Shown: positions 34,188 to 42,937 of the stretch, in pieces
Numbering within the stretch: position 1 is the first letter of the stretch
How the letters are laid out: every line of letters begins with the position of its first letter
NCBI RefSeq assembly: GCF_000429085.1
Contig: NZ_AUBE01000005.1
Span: 1-64,000, forward strand
DNA from: Streptomyces flavidovirens DSM 40150
Lineage (GTDB): Bacteria > Actinomycetota > Actinomycetes > Streptomycetales > Streptomycetaceae
Length of the DNA stretch: 64,000 nucleotides
Direction: 5' to 3'
The notes under the pieces: model-generated
Database searches by the model: none
The model's input: the letters and a program-made list of their open reading frames with translations, nothing else
What the model was told of the DNA's origin: nothing
Made by a program: the position numbers and the translations under genes

Positions 34188-35009
34188 ATGGAGAACGAGT
34201 CCGCACAGAAAGGGCCCGCGAGCAGCCCCCGTCCGGGGCGCCGCGGCCGACTGCTGCTGATCGTGGGCATGGCCGCCACGGTGGTGACCGCCGCGGTCCT
34301 GGTGCCTCTGCTGCTGCTCAAGGAGGAGAAGCGCGAGCCGCGGAGCCTCCTGATCCCGGAGGGATGGCGGTCCTCCCAGGTGTACGCAGCGGTCGACAAG
34401 GAGCTCGGCGTCGTACCGGGAACGACCGAGAAGGCGGCGCGCACGGCATATCTGAAGCTGCCGCGCGCGGCCAGGGAGAATCCTGAGGGCTACCTCTTCC
34501 CGGCCACCTATCCCGTCGACGAGAAGACGACACCGGCGAGTCTGCTCTCGTACATGGTCAACACGGCGGGCAAGAACTTCGGGTCCACGCCCGCGGCGTA
34601 CCGGAAGGTCGTCATCGCCAGCATCGTGCAGGCCGAGGCGGACACGGCGGAGGACATGGGGAAGGTCGCGCGGGTCATCGACAACCGGCTGACGCGCGGC
34701 ATGCCGCTCCAGATGGACTCGACGCTGAACTACGCGCTGAAGCGTTCGACCCTCGACACCACGCACGCGGACACGAAGATCGACACCCCGTACAACACGT
34801 ACGAGCGCACCGGCCTGCCACCGACGCCGATCGGCAATCCGGGCCGGCAGGCGATGGACGCGACGCTGAAACCGCCGCCGGGGGACTGGCTGTACTTCGT
34901 CACCGTCGCGCCCGGGGACACCCGCTTCACGGCGAGCTACGCCGAACAGCGCAAGAACGTCGAGGAGTTCAACGCGAACCGCAGAGGCGTGAGCAAGAAC
35001 GGCGGCTGA
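34188..35009 (+). CDS. Short MltG/YceG-like lytic transglycosylase
   Basis: A 273-residue protein: a cytosolic N-terminus, one membrane anchor (residues about 22-44) and an extracytoplasmic YceG/MltG domain. The signature region IASIVQAEADTAEDMGKVARVIDNRL followed by MPLQMDSTLNYAL is intact and keeps the conserved Glu of the active site. IGNPGRQAMDATL matches the family end. MltG cleaves nascent glycan strands and is thought to set their length. It is short compared with typical actinobacterial MltG, which has a long cytosolic or low-complexity N-terminus, and lacks the usual aroE/ruvX neighbours, so it is probably a second, divergent copy. Confidence 0.85.
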   Translation: MENESAQKGPASSPRPGRRGRLLLIVGMAATVVTAAVLVPLLLLKEEKREPRSLLIPEGWRSSQVYAAVDKELGVVPGTTEKAARTAYLKLPRAARENPEGYLFPATYPVDEKTTPASLLSYMVNTAGKNFGSTPAAYRKVVIASIVQAEADTAEDMGKVARVIDNRLTRGMPLQMDSTLNYALKRSTLDTTHADTKIDTPYNTYERTGLPPTPIGNPGRQAMDATLKPPPGDWLYFVTVAPGDTRFTASYAEQRKNVEEFNANRRGVSKNGG

Positions 35010-35013
35010 CGCC

Positions 35014-36240
35014 TCAGCCCCCGACCGGAAGGGCCTGCGCAGCCACGCTCTCCGAGGCCACCGGCCGCACCGGCACCGGAACGGCCTGCGCAGCCAGGCG
35101 CTCCGGAGCCATCGGCTGTGCCACCGGCCGCGCCGGCCCCGGTACCGCCTGTGCCGCCACGCGCCCGGTCGGCGGCCGCTCCAGCAGCCGCATGATCCCG
35201 CGCACGGCCGCCCGCCCCGCCCGGTTGGCCCCGATGGTGCTGGCCGACGGCCCGTACCCCACCAGGTGGATCCGCTCGTCGCGCGCCGCCCGCGTGCCCT
35301 CCACACGGATGCCGCCACCCCGCTCGCGCAGCCTGAGCGGCGCCAGGTGGTCGGTCACGGCGCGAAACCCGGTGGCCCACAGGATGACGTCGGCATCGAC
35401 CGTACCCCCGTCGGCCCAGGCCACCCCGTTCGGCGTAATCCGGTCGAACATCGGCAGCCGCTCCAGCACGCCCTCCGCACGAGCCCGCGCGACCGCCTCG
35501 GTCACGGGCAGGCCGGTCACCGACACGACGCTCTGCGGCGGCAGACCGCGCCGTACCCGCTCGTCGACGAGCGCGACCGCCGCCCGCCCCTGGTCCTCGC
35601 CGAACGGACCGTCACGGAAGACCGGCGGCCGCCGCGTCACCCATGCCGTCTCCGCCGCGACGCCGGCGATCTCCATCAGATGCTGTACGCCGGAGGTCCC
35701 GCCGCCCACGACGACCACCCGCTGCCCGGCGAACTCCTGCGGCCCCGGATAGTTCGCGGTGTGCAACTGCCGCCCGCGGAAAGTCTCCTGGCCGGGGTAG
35801 CGGGGCCAGAAGGGCCGGTCCCAGGTGCCAGTGGCGTTGATCAGGGCGCGCGCCGACCAGGTTCCCTGCGACGTTTCGACGAGCAGCCGCCCGTCCGCTC
35901 CGCCGCGCACCGCGGACACCGCGACGGGCCGGCGTACCCGCAGGTCGAAGGTCCGTTCGTACGTCGCGAAGTACTCCCCGATGACCTCGGAGGAGGGACG
36001 GTTGTCGTCGGCGCCGGTCAGCTCCATGCCCGGCAGGGCATGCATGCCGTGGACCTTGCCGTACGTCAGCGAGGGCCACCGGAACTGCCACGCGCCGCCG
36101 GGGCGCGGGGAGTGGTCGAGGATGACGAAGTCGCGGCCGGGCTCCAGGCCGGCCCGCCGCAGGTGGTAGGCGCTGGACAGACCGGCCTGCCCGGCGCCGA
36201 TGACGACCACGTCCACGTCCCGCACCCCAATATTGTTCAT
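35014..36240 (-). CDS. Flavin-dependent monooxygenase / FAD-NAD(P) oxidoreductase
   Basis: A 408-residue two-dinucleotide-binding flavoprotein. The FAD loop VIGAGQAGLSSAYHL is at residues 13-27 and the NADPH loop VVVVGGGTSGVQHLMEIA near 175. ATGF (WATGFRAVTDH) is the usual third motif. It resembles putative flavoprotein monooxygenases of the CzcO/FMO-like type; substrate unknown. The last 49 residues are a degenerate repeat of about 17-21 residues (VAAQAVPGPARPVA, LAAQAVPVPVRPVA, VAAQALPVGG) not part of the fold. Its stop codon lies 4 nt from that of the MltG-like gene. Confidence 0.87.
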   Translation of the reverse strand: MNNIGVRDVDVVVIGAGQAGLSSAYHLRRAGLEPGRDFVILDHSPRPGGAWQFRWPSLTYGKVHGMHALPGMELTGADDNRPSSEVIGEYFATYERTFDLRVRRPVAVSAVRGGADGRLLVETSQGTWSARALINATGTWDRPFWPRYPGQETFRGRQLHTANYPGPQEFAGQRVVVVGGGTSGVQHLMEIAGVAAETAWVTRRPPVFRDGPFGEDQGRAAVALVDERVRRGLPPQSVVSVTGLPVTEAVARARAEGVLERLPMFDRITPNGVAWADGGTVDADVILWATGFRAVTDHLAPLRLRERGGGIRVEGTRAARDERIHLVGYGPSASTIGANRAGRAAVRGIMRLLERPPTGRVAAQAVPGPARPVAQPMAPERLAAQAVPVPVRPVASESVAAQALPVGG

Positions 36241-36325
36241 GTTTCTACTAACAGGCCGAGGGCTGCGGATCTTCCCGCCACTTTCCGCCCCACGTAATTC
36301 CCCGCGATGTGGGTACGGTGCCGGA

Positions 36326-36616
36326 ATGACCCCCGTCGATTACGTGTACCGCGTGGACGCACCCGCAGGAAGCGCCGGCTGGCGCCCCCTCGGGGCCCGC
36401 TACCGGGGCACCATCACCACCGCCACCCAGCCCGAGGACGCCGAATTCGTGGCGGCGGTGGTGGTGCGTGACCTTGCGACGGAGTGGGACCACGAGGGCT
36501 CGGGCGTCCATCACGTACGTATCTGCGTATGGCGCGACATCGAGGGCGTCGGCCCGGAGGACGCCGAATGCACAGTGGAGGTCCAACCGGACCTGGACAC
36601 CCTGCCGGGTGCGTAG
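36326..36616 (+). CDS. Hypothetical protein
   Basis: A 96-residue acidic cytosolic protein (VDYVYRVDAPAGSAGWRPLG, then VVVRDLATEWDHEG and CVWRDIEG). No signal peptide, membrane segment or motif is seen and I do not recognise a family. ATG 36326 is the first reasonable start. It precedes the YjbQ gene by 19 nt on the same strand, so the two are likely cotranscribed. Confidence 0.6.
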   Translation: MTPVDYVYRVDAPAGSAGWRPLGARYRGTITTATQPEDAEFVAAVVVRDLATEWDHEGSGVHHVRICVWRDIEGVGPEDAECTVEVQPDLDTLPGA

Positions 36617-36635
36617 TCGTGTGCATGATGGAGGC

Positions 36636-37058
36636 ATGTCCGACGCCTTCACCACCCGCATCCTGAACGTCACCACCGGTACGGACGAGACCGTGGCCGA
36701 CCTGACCCACGACTGCGAGCAGTTCCTCCAGCAGGCCGCACGGGGCAGGGACGGTCTGCTCAACGTTTTCGTCCCGCACGCGACGGCCGGCATCGCGATC
36801 CTGGAAACGGGCGCCGGCAGCGACAGCGACCTCCTCGCCGCGCTGCACACCCTGCTTCCCGCCGACGACCGCTGGCAACACCGCCACGGCACCCCCGGCC
36901 ATGGCCGCGACCACGTACTCCCCGCCCTGGTCCCCCCGCACGCGACACTGCCCGTGATCGGCGGCCGCCTGGAACTGGGCACCTGGCAGTCGGTCTGCCT
37001 GGTCGACACCAACAAGGACAACCCCGACCGCCGGGTCCGCCTGAGTTTCCTCGGCTAG
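36636..37058 (+). CDS. YjbQ/UPF0047 family protein
   Basis: A 140-residue protein of the YjbQ family (secondary thiamine-phosphate synthase-like). Conserved features are FVPHATAGIAILE, the HHTLLP-like LHTLLPADDRW, HGRDH and the LELGTWQSVCLVDTN end. Some members show weak thiamine-phosphate synthase activity, but the true role is unsettled. The start ATG 36636 matches homologues, with a ribosome site unusually close to the codon. It probably shares a transcript with the small hypothetical gene before it. Confidence 0.9.
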   Translation: MSDAFTTRILNVTTGTDETVADLTHDCEQFLQQAARGRDGLLNVFVPHATAGIAILETGAGSDSDLLAALHTLLPADDRWQHRHGTPGHGRDHVLPALVPPHATLPVIGGRLELGTWQSVCLVDTNKDNPDRRVRLSFLG

Positions 37059-37170
37059 GCCGCCCCGGCGGGCTGTCCTGCATCGGGTCACCGATGATCA
37101 AGGCCCTCCGGGCCCGGAAGAGCACAGGCAGCACAGACGGCGGCCGGACCGCGCACCCGCCAGTACCGGC

Positions 37171-37452
37171 TCAGTCCTGAGCGCCCGTCCTGCGGCCGGA
37201 TCGCGCACCCGCCCGGTGCAGCGCGGAGCGCTCCTCCTCACTCAGGCCGCCCCACACCCCGGTGCGCTGTCCCGAACGCACCGCGTAGGTGAGGCACTGC
37301 CGCGTCACGGGGCAGCGCCCGCACACCTCCTTGGCCGCCGCCTGCTCGTCCAGTGCGGGCCCCTTGACCCCCACGGGGAAGAAGATTTCCGGGTCGGTGT
37401 CCGCGCACGCAGCCCTGCGCAACCACCTCTGGTCCATCGGGAGCCCGTCCAT
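37171..37452 (-). CDS. WhiB-like (Wbl) iron-sulfur regulator
   Basis: A 93-residue actinobacterial redox-sensing transcription factor. The four cluster ligands are Cys16, Cys44, Cys47 and Cys53 (C-X2-C-X5-C spacing for the last three), followed by the turn GVWGG and a basic tail (RAGARSGRRTGAQ) that contacts DNA. Wbl proteins bind a 4Fe-4S cluster and usually work with the primary sigma factor. ATG 37452 is chosen; starts at 37437 or 37512 are also possible. It is divergent from the zinc alcohol dehydrogenase gene. Which Wbl subclass it is cannot be told with confidence. Confidence 0.92.
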   Translation of the reverse strand: MDGLPMDQRWLRRAACADTDPEIFFPVGVKGPALDEQAAAKEVCGRCPVTRQCLTYAVRSGQRTGVWGGLSEEERSALHRAGARSGRRTGAQD

Positions 37453-37579
37453 GAGCCGCCGGGTGCCCGCCCCGTCCGGGGGCAAACCCCGGCGTGTGCG
37501 CGATCCGGACATTCAGGAATGGCGGCGCCCGCCGGGGGGACCCGCAGCCACGTAGGGAGCCGGCGAGGAGGAGAGAGCG

Positions 37580-38764
37580 ATGCGCGCACTGACCTGGCAC
37601 GGAAGGCGGGACGTACGGGTGGAGACGGTGCCCGACCCGCAGCTGAAAGAGCCGACCGACGTGATCGTACGCGTCACCTCGACCGGCATCTGCGGTTCCG
37701 ACCTGCATCTGTACGAGGTCCTGGGGCCCTATCTGGATCCGGGAGACATCCTGGGACACGAGCCGATGGGCGTGGTCGAGGAAGTGGGCGCGGGCGTCTC
37801 CACGCTCGCGCCGGGCGACCGGGTCGTGATCCCTTTCAATGTCTCCTGCCAGCACTGCTTCATGTGCGAGCAGGGCCTGCACTCGCAGTGCGAGACCACC
37901 CAGGTCCGGGAGCGCGGCATGGGCGCGGCGCTGTTCGGATACACCAAGCTGTACGGTCAAGTCCCCGGCGGCCAGGCCGAGTTCCTGCGCGTACCGTTCG
38001 GTGACAGCCTGCCCGTCAAAGTGCCCGAAGGGCCGCCCGACGAACGCTTCGTCTACCTCTCCGACGTGCTGCCCACCGCCTGGCAGGCCGTCGAGTACGC
38101 CGCCATTCCGCCCGGCGGCACCGTGACCGTACTCGGCCTCGGCCCCATCGGCGAAATGGCGGCCCGCGTCGCGCTGCACCGGGGCGCGAGCCTGGTGGTC
38201 GGCGTCGACCTGGTGCCGGAGCGGCTGAGCCGCGCGGGCACCCGTGGTGTCAAGGCGCTCGACCTGCGCGGTTACGGCAAGGACCTCCCCGACGCCATTC
38301 GCGACCTGACCGGCGGCCGGGGCACCGACGCCGTGATCGACGCCGTCGGCATGGAGGCACATGGTGCTCCCGTCGCCAAGGCGGCGCAGTGGGTGACCGG
38401 CCTGCTGCCCGACGCGGTGAGCCAACGGCTGATGGAACACGCCGGTGTGGACCGCCTGCACGCCCTGTACACCGCGATCGACGTGGTGCGCCGGGGCGGC
38501 ACGATCTCGCTGTCCGGCGTGTACGGCGGCATGGCGGACCCGATGCCGATGCTGACGCTCTTCGACAAGCAGATCCAGTTGCGGATGGGCCAGGCCAACG
38601 TCAAGCGCTGGGTGGACGACATCCTGCCGCTCCTCACCGACGGCGACCCCCTGGGCGTCGAGGGCTTCGCCACCCACTCCATGCCGCTCGCGGACGCGCC
38701 GAGGGCGTACGAGATGTTCCAGACCAAGCAGGACGGAATGATCAAGACGCTGCTCAAGCCCTGA
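37580..38764 (+). CDS. Zinc-dependent alcohol dehydrogenase, formaldehyde dehydrogenase-like
   Basis: A 394-residue medium-chain dehydrogenase. Catalytic zinc ligands Cys38, His60 and Glu61 (CGSD, GHEPMG) and structural zinc ligands Cys90, Cys93, Cys96 and Cys104 are all present; the NAD loop is GLGPIG (186-191). The overall length and the late VSQRLMEHAGVD region resemble the glutathione-independent formaldehyde dehydrogenase-like subgroup. The substrate is unknown. GGAGGAG precedes the ATG. A 15-bp hairpin follows the gene. Confidence 0.9.
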   Translation: MRALTWHGRRDVRVETVPDPQLKEPTDVIVRVTSTGICGSDLHLYEVLGPYLDPGDILGHEPMGVVEEVGAGVSTLAPGDRVVIPFNVSCQHCFMCEQGLHSQCETTQVRERGMGAALFGYTKLYGQVPGGQAEFLRVPFGDSLPVKVPEGPPDERFVYLSDVLPTAWQAVEYAAIPPGGTVTVLGLGPIGEMAARVALHRGASLVVGVDLVPERLSRAGTRGVKALDLRGYGKDLPDAIRDLTGGRGTDAVIDAVGMEAHGAPVAKAAQWVTGLLPDAVSQRLMEHAGVDRLHALYTAIDVVRRGGTISLSGVYGGMADPMPMLTLFDKQIQLRMGQANVKRWVDDILPLLTDGDPLGVEGFATHSMPLADAPRAYEMFQTKQDGMIKTLLKP

Positions 38765-38786
38765 GGTCTGCCCGCCGACGGGACGA

Positions 38787-38823
38787 GAACGCCCCGGCCG
38801 GAAAGCGTCCGGCCGGGGCGTTC
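38787..38823. terminator. Bidirectional terminator
   Basis: GAACGCCCCGGCCGG (38787-38801) and CCGGCCGGGGCGTTC (38809-38823) form a perfect 15-bp stem with a 7-nt loop between the convergent alcohol dehydrogenase and D,D-carboxypeptidase genes. Confidence 0.9.
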
Positions 38824-38838
38824 CGTACTGCCGTGTGA

Positions 38839-39753
38839 CTAGTCCTGCTCGGCTCCCGCCGGGAGCGTGCGCAGCTTCATCGTGGTGCGGGTCCTGAACG
38901 CCCAGTCGAGCATCTTCTTGGCGTCCGTGTAACGGTCCGGGCTGTTGAGAACGACGCCCGCGACCGTCCGGTCGCCCCGCTTGGCGGCGAACACCAGGCA
39001 GGGACCCGCGACGGAACCGGTACCGGTCTTGATGCCGATCGCGCCGCTGTACGAACCGAGCAGCTTGTTCGTGTTGTACCAGGTGTACACCCGGCCGTTG
39101 GTGGCCGTCTGCTTGGTGCTGGTGGCCTTCACGACCGACCCGAAGGTCGAGTTCCCGAGGGCGCGCCGGGCCAGCTTGGCCGAGTCGCGCGGCGTGGTGT
39201 AGTTGCTCCCCGCCTGCGAAATGCCGTCGAAGGAGTCGTACTTGGTGTTGGCCATCCCCAAGTCCGAGGCCTTCTTGTTCATCTTGGAGATGAACGACTT
39301 GGTGCGGGCCGCCTCGGTGGTGCCCGTGCCGAACGTGTCGGCCAGGGCGTACGCGGCGTCGCAGCCCGACGGCAGCATCAGCCCGTACAGCAGCTGACGC
39401 ACCGAGAGCTTGTCGCCCTTCTTCAGATCGGCCGTGCTCGCACCGTTACGCGCGACGTAGTCGCGGTAGCTCTGCTTGACGGTGATCTTCTTGTTGAGGT
39501 CCACGCCACGGGTCTCCAGCACCACGACGGCCGTCATGACCTTCGTCGTGCTGGCCATCTGCCGCTTGGTGTCGGCGGCCTTGCTCCACAGCGTCTTGTT
39601 CGGCTTGCTGTCGAGCAGGAACGCGCCCTTCGCGCGAACGGAAGGACCGGTGGCCGCCTGTGCGGAGGACATGGGTGTGATCACCGCGAATGCCGCCGTC
39701 GACGCGACCAGCGCCGTCCCCCACCGGCGGACTGAAATGCCCCCTGATCTCAC
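38839..39753 (-). CDS. D-alanyl-D-alanine carboxypeptidase (DacA/PBP5-type)
   Basis: A 304-residue secreted penicillin-binding protein trimming the terminal D-Ala of peptidoglycan stem peptides. A signal peptide (residues 1 to about 34) precedes the transpeptidase fold. The SxxK motif is S68-T-T-K71, the KTG motif is 242-244, and the SxN position reads S129-G-C, a form I know from other actinobacterial members. No C-terminal anchor domain is seen, so the enzyme is likely released or loosely held. It is monocistronic with a 110-nt upstream gap. Confidence 0.92.
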   Translation of the reverse strand: MRSGGISVRRWGTALVASTAAFAVITPMSSAQAATGPSVRAKGAFLLDSKPNKTLWSKAADTKRQMASTTKVMTAVVVLETRGVDLNKKITVKQSYRDYVARNGASTADLKKGDKLSVRQLLYGLMLPSGCDAAYALADTFGTGTTEAARTKSFISKMNKKASDLGMANTKYDSFDGISQAGSNYTTPRDSAKLARRALGNSTFGSVVKATSTKQTATNGRVYTWYNTNKLLGSYSGAIGIKTGTGSVAGPCLVFAAKRGDRTVAGVVLNSPDRYTDAKKMLDWAFRTRTTMKLRTLPAGAEQD

Positions 39754-39863
39754 GTATGGATCTCCGTTTCACTCACTGGACACATCTGTTGAACGGCATG
39801 CTCGCATCAGCTTCGCAGCGCGGGAACGGTGGGGTGTGCGTGAAGGCAGATGATGTGACGTGT

Positions 39864-40568
39864 TCAAGCCGGAGTTGACGCAGCGGGCCGCCGGCGGAGC
39901 CAGTGGTACGCGGCCTGCGCCGTGAACTCGTCCTGGCCGCCGGGGAAGAGCAGCCCGGCCGTGGCGAACGCCGGATCGTCCTGCGTCCCGCGCACGTACG
40001 GCACGGCGACGCAGCGCATGCCCGCGGCGTTCGCCGCCGCCGCGCCCGCCGGGGCGTCCTCCAGGACCACGCAGTCGGCCGGCGCGGCGCCGATCCTGCG
40101 CGCGGCCTCCAGGAAGACATCGGGCGCGGGCTTGCCGTACGGGACCTCTTCGGCGGAGACAACCTCGGTGATCAGGGTGTCCAGACCGGTGCCGGCGAGC
40201 ACGGCCTCGATGGCGGCCCGCGAGGAGCCGGAGGCCACGATCATCGCGGTCCCCTCGGCGTGCAGCCGTTCCGCGAACTTCCGCATCTCGGGGAAGACTT
40301 CGGTGGACGCGGCGGCCAGCTCCAGGTACAGCCGGTTCTTGCCGGCGAGTAGCTCGTCGAGCGGCGCGGTGATCCCGTACTGCTCACGCAGGGCGGCCAG
40401 CGTCTCGCGCGTGCCGATGCCGATGAAGCGGGTGTGGTCCTCCCAGCCGAAGTCCGTGACGCCGTACCGGGCGAGCAACTGCCTGCCCGCCCGGTAGTAG
40501 TTCGGCTCGCTGTCCACGAGCGTGCCGTCGAGATCGAAGATGACCGAGGTGCGGGGCGGGAGGCTCAT
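39864..40568 (-). CDS. HAD-family hydrolase, beta-phosphoglucomutase-like
   Basis: A 234-residue HAD superfamily subfamily IA protein with a helical cap. Motif I FDLDGTLVD holds nucleophile Asp12 and Asp14. Motif II is ASGSSRA, motif III the Lys of GKPAPDVF, motif IV LEDAPAG. Such enzymes dephosphorylate or isomerise small sugar phosphates; the substrate is not determined. It lies 25 nt downstream of the Lrp/AsnC gene in the same direction and is probably cotranscribed. Confidence 0.9.
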   Translation of the reverse strand: MSLPPRTSVIFDLDGTLVDSEPNYYRAGRQLLARYGVTDFGWEDHTRFIGIGTRETLAALREQYGITAPLDELLAGKNRLYLELAAASTEVFPEMRKFAERLHAEGTAMIVASGSSRAAIEAVLAGTGLDTLITEVVSAEEVPYGKPAPDVFLEAARRIGAAPADCVVLEDAPAGAAAANAAGMRCVAVPYVRGTQDDPAFATAGLLFPGGQDEFTAQAAYHWLRRRPAASTPA

Positions 40569-40593
40569 GGCACCAGCATGCCAAGCCGGCCGG

Positions 40594-41076
40594 TCAGTCC
40601 CGCTTCGCGGCCGCCCGGCCCACCGACTCGACCAGCGGAAGCAGCCGGTGCGGGACCCGCTCGCGCAGCGCCACCTCGGTCCGTGTCCGTACGACGCCGG
40701 GAATCTGGATCAGCCGCTGGATGACGTCCTCCAGATGCCCGGCGTCACGCGCGGCCACCCGCGTCAGCAGGTCCCCGCCGCCGGTGATGGAGAACGCCTC
40801 GATGATCTCCGGTACGGCCGCCAGGGCGTCGCCCACCTCGTCCAGATGCCCCTGCGTGACCTCGACGTGCACGAAGGCGAGCACGGGGTGGCCGAGGGCG
40901 GCGGGGGAGAGGCTGGGACCCGTACCGGTGATCACACCGTCGCGCTCCAGCCGGTCGAGGCGGGCCTGGAGCGTTCCCCGCGCGATGCCGAGCAGACGGG
41001 CGTACTCACGCACGCTGGTGCGCGGCTGCTCGATGAGGAGCCGCAGGATGCGGGTGTCGAGCTCGTCCACTGCCAT
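40594..41076 (-). CDS. Lrp/AsnC-family regulator
   Basis: A 160-residue regulator: an N-terminal helix-turn-helix (SVREYARLLGIARGTLQARLDRLERDG) and a C-terminal RAM domain (VTQGHLDEVGDAL, ITGGGDLLTRVAARD) that binds small ligands, usually amino acids, in octamers. A 23-bp palindrome at 41115-41137, 38 nt upstream of its start, is a probable autoregulatory site. It is divergent from the FUSC gene and upstream of the HAD gene. Confidence 0.92.
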   Translation of the reverse strand: MAVDELDTRILRLLIEQPRTSVREYARLLGIARGTLQARLDRLERDGVITGTGPSLSPAALGHPVLAFVHVEVTQGHLDEVGDALAAVPEIIEAFSITGGGDLLTRVAARDAGHLEDVIQRLIQIPGVVRTRTEVALRERVPHRLLPLVESVGRAAAKRD

Positions 41077-41114
41077 GATCCGTTGGTCTCCTTCTGGCCC
41101 TGCTGCCGGACCAT

Positions 41115-41137
41115 CGACTGTACCAATGGTCCAGTCG
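41115..41137. promoter_or_regulatory. Probable Lrp/AsnC operator
   Basis: CGACTG (41115-41120) and CAGTCG (41132-41137) are perfect arms, and the centre TACCAATGGTC continues the dyad (ACC..GGT). Overall 23 bp with a single mismatched pair around a 3-nt centre. The site lies in the gap between the divergent AsnC and FUSC genes. Confidence 0.68.
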
Positions 41138-41307
41138 TATGGGGACGAGTTGAGCCACTGTGCCTCTTGATGCTTTCCTTTTACTTATTGATGGCGCCGC
41201 CAGCGCCGGACGGCAACGAAGCCGCCTTCCGGACCCGCGGCGCCTTCGCCATGTCTGAAGTCCGAAGCGGATGCTTCGTACGCCGAAGGGGGGCGGAACC
41301 TACCGTC

Positions 41308-42825
41308 GTGAAGAGGATGTTTACCGCTCCTGATCCGGGCCTCCTGCGCCTGCGCGTCTCCACGCGCGCCGTCATCGGCGTGGGTCTTTCGGTGGCGGCC
41401 GCCGAACTGGCCGGGCTGTCCCTGACCGCCTCCATCACCGCGGGCCTGGCCGCGCTGCTCGCGCTCTTCACCGTCCAGGACGCGACCGTGCGCCGCCAGG
41501 CCGCCACGACCGCCCTGCTCCCGGTCGCGGGCTTCCCCGTGCTCGCCCTCGCGACAGCGCTGCACGGCGCACCGCTCCTGCGCGACCTGGCGTTCCTGCT
41601 GGTCGTCTTCTGCGGCGCGTACGCCAGGCGGTGGGGGCCGCGCGGGCACGCGCTCGGCATCTTCGCGTTCATGCAGTTCTTCGCCACCCAGTTCCTGCAC
41701 GCCGTCCCCGGCCAGCTGCCCGAGCTGTACGGCGCACTCGCGCTCGCCGTCGCCGTGGCGGCCGCCGTGCGCTTCGGGGCGTGGTGCATCGAACGGCGCA
41801 CCCCGCCGCCCGCCGTCCCGCCGCCGCTGACCGGGCGCGGCCTCTCCCGGCCGACCACCCGGCAGGCGTTCCAGGTCACCGCGGCGTGCGCGTTCGCGCT
41901 CGCCCTGGGCCAGCTGCTCTCCCAGGAGCGCTGGTACTGGGCCGTCGGCACAGCCTGGTGGATCTTCGTCAACACCACGGCGCGCGGCGAGACCCTGGTA
42001 CGCGGCTTCCGTCGCGTACTCGGTACGGTCGCCGGCATCGGGGCCGGCCTGCTGATCGCCGTACCGGTCGCCGGGGCCCCCGCGCCGACCGCCGCGCTCG
42101 TCGCCGTCTGCGTGTTCGGGATCTTCTACACGGCCGCTCCCTCGTACAGCTGGATGATGTTCTTCGTGACCGTCATGGCCGGTCTGCTGTACGGACTCCT
42201 CGGCGTCCTGCACCCCGGACTGCTCCTCCTGCGCTTCGAGGAGACCGCCGTCGGCGCGATCGGCGCGGCCCTCGCCGTCGCCCTCGTCCTGCCCGTCACC
42301 ACCCACGGCACGACCGACGCCTGGATCCAGCGCGCCCTGCACTGCGTGCGCGCCTGCACGGCGGACGCCGCCCGCCGGCTGGCCGGGGACGACACGGCCG
42401 ACCCGGCGCACCGCGTCGCCGAACTGGAACTCCTCCTCGGCCGGGTGCGGATCTCGCTCGCCCCGCTGGTGCACCCGCTCAGCCCGCTGCGCGCCCGCAA
42501 GGCCCGCGCCCGCCAGGTCATCGCCCTGCTCGACGACTGCGCCCGGCTGGTACGGGCCCTCGCCTCCGTCGCCGCCGACCCCGACGCCTCCCACGACGCC
42601 CGCCTCGCGGCCGCCTGCTGGCGTGTGGAGGCCGCGGTGGAGGCGCTCGTATCGCCGTCGGCCAGGCCCGAGGGCGCGGAGCCGCCGCTGGCGCCCGTAC
42701 AGGCGTCCGGGCACCACCCGGGGGCCGAGGCCGCCCTGCGTCATCTCCACGAGCTGGAGAGGGCGCTCGCCGACCTCGCCACGCCCCTGCGCACCTCGCC
42801 GCGCGCCCCCGTGGTGAGCGCCTGA
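41308..42825 (+). CDS. FUSC-family membrane protein
   Basis: A 505-residue protein with two blocks of membrane segments (residues about 15-165 and 185-335) and a cytosolic C-terminal helical region. The paired hydrophobic blocks and the segment WYWAVGTAWWIFVNTTARGETLVRGFRRVLGT, typical of the FUSC/aromatic-acid exporter (YccS-like) fold, point to efflux of aromatic or amphipathic acids. The substrate is unknown. The GTG at 41308 is preferred (GGGGGCGG upstream); ATG 41317 is an alternative. The leader between the AsnC operator and the start is about 170 nt with no gene seen. Confidence 0.85.
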   Translation: MKRMFTAPDPGLLRLRVSTRAVIGVGLSVAAAELAGLSLTASITAGLAALLALFTVQDATVRRQAATTALLPVAGFPVLALATALHGAPLLRDLAFLLVVFCGAYARRWGPRGHALGIFAFMQFFATQFLHAVPGQLPELYGALALAVAVAAAVRFGAWCIERRTPPPAVPPPLTGRGLSRPTTRQAFQVTAACAFALALGQLLSQERWYWAVGTAWWIFVNTTARGETLVRGFRRVLGTVAGIGAGLLIAVPVAGAPAPTAALVAVCVFGIFYTAAPSYSWMMFFVTVMAGLLYGLLGVLHPGLLLLRFEETAVGAIGAALAVALVLPVTTHGTTDAWIQRALHCVRACTADAARRLAGDDTADPAHRVAELELLLGRVRISLAPLVHPLSPLRARKARARQVIALLDDCARLVRALASVAADPDASHDARLAAACWRVEAAVEALVSPSARPEGAEPPLAPVQASGHHPGAEAALRHLHELERALADLATPLRTSPRAPVVSA

Positions 42826-42937
42826 GCCGGGGCCGGCAACCGCCCCCACCGAGCGGACCGCCGCCCCGGCAGAATGTGATCGAAGCTGTCACAGTCTTGC
42901 GGCTGTACGCGGTCAACTGGCGGAAAGGGGCTCCACG

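Noticed and set aside
39361..39370. SGC in place of SxN in the D,D-carboxypeptidase considered as an inactivating change
   Set aside because: The other two motifs are intact and I know the SGC form from other actinobacterial members, so it is probably a normal variant.
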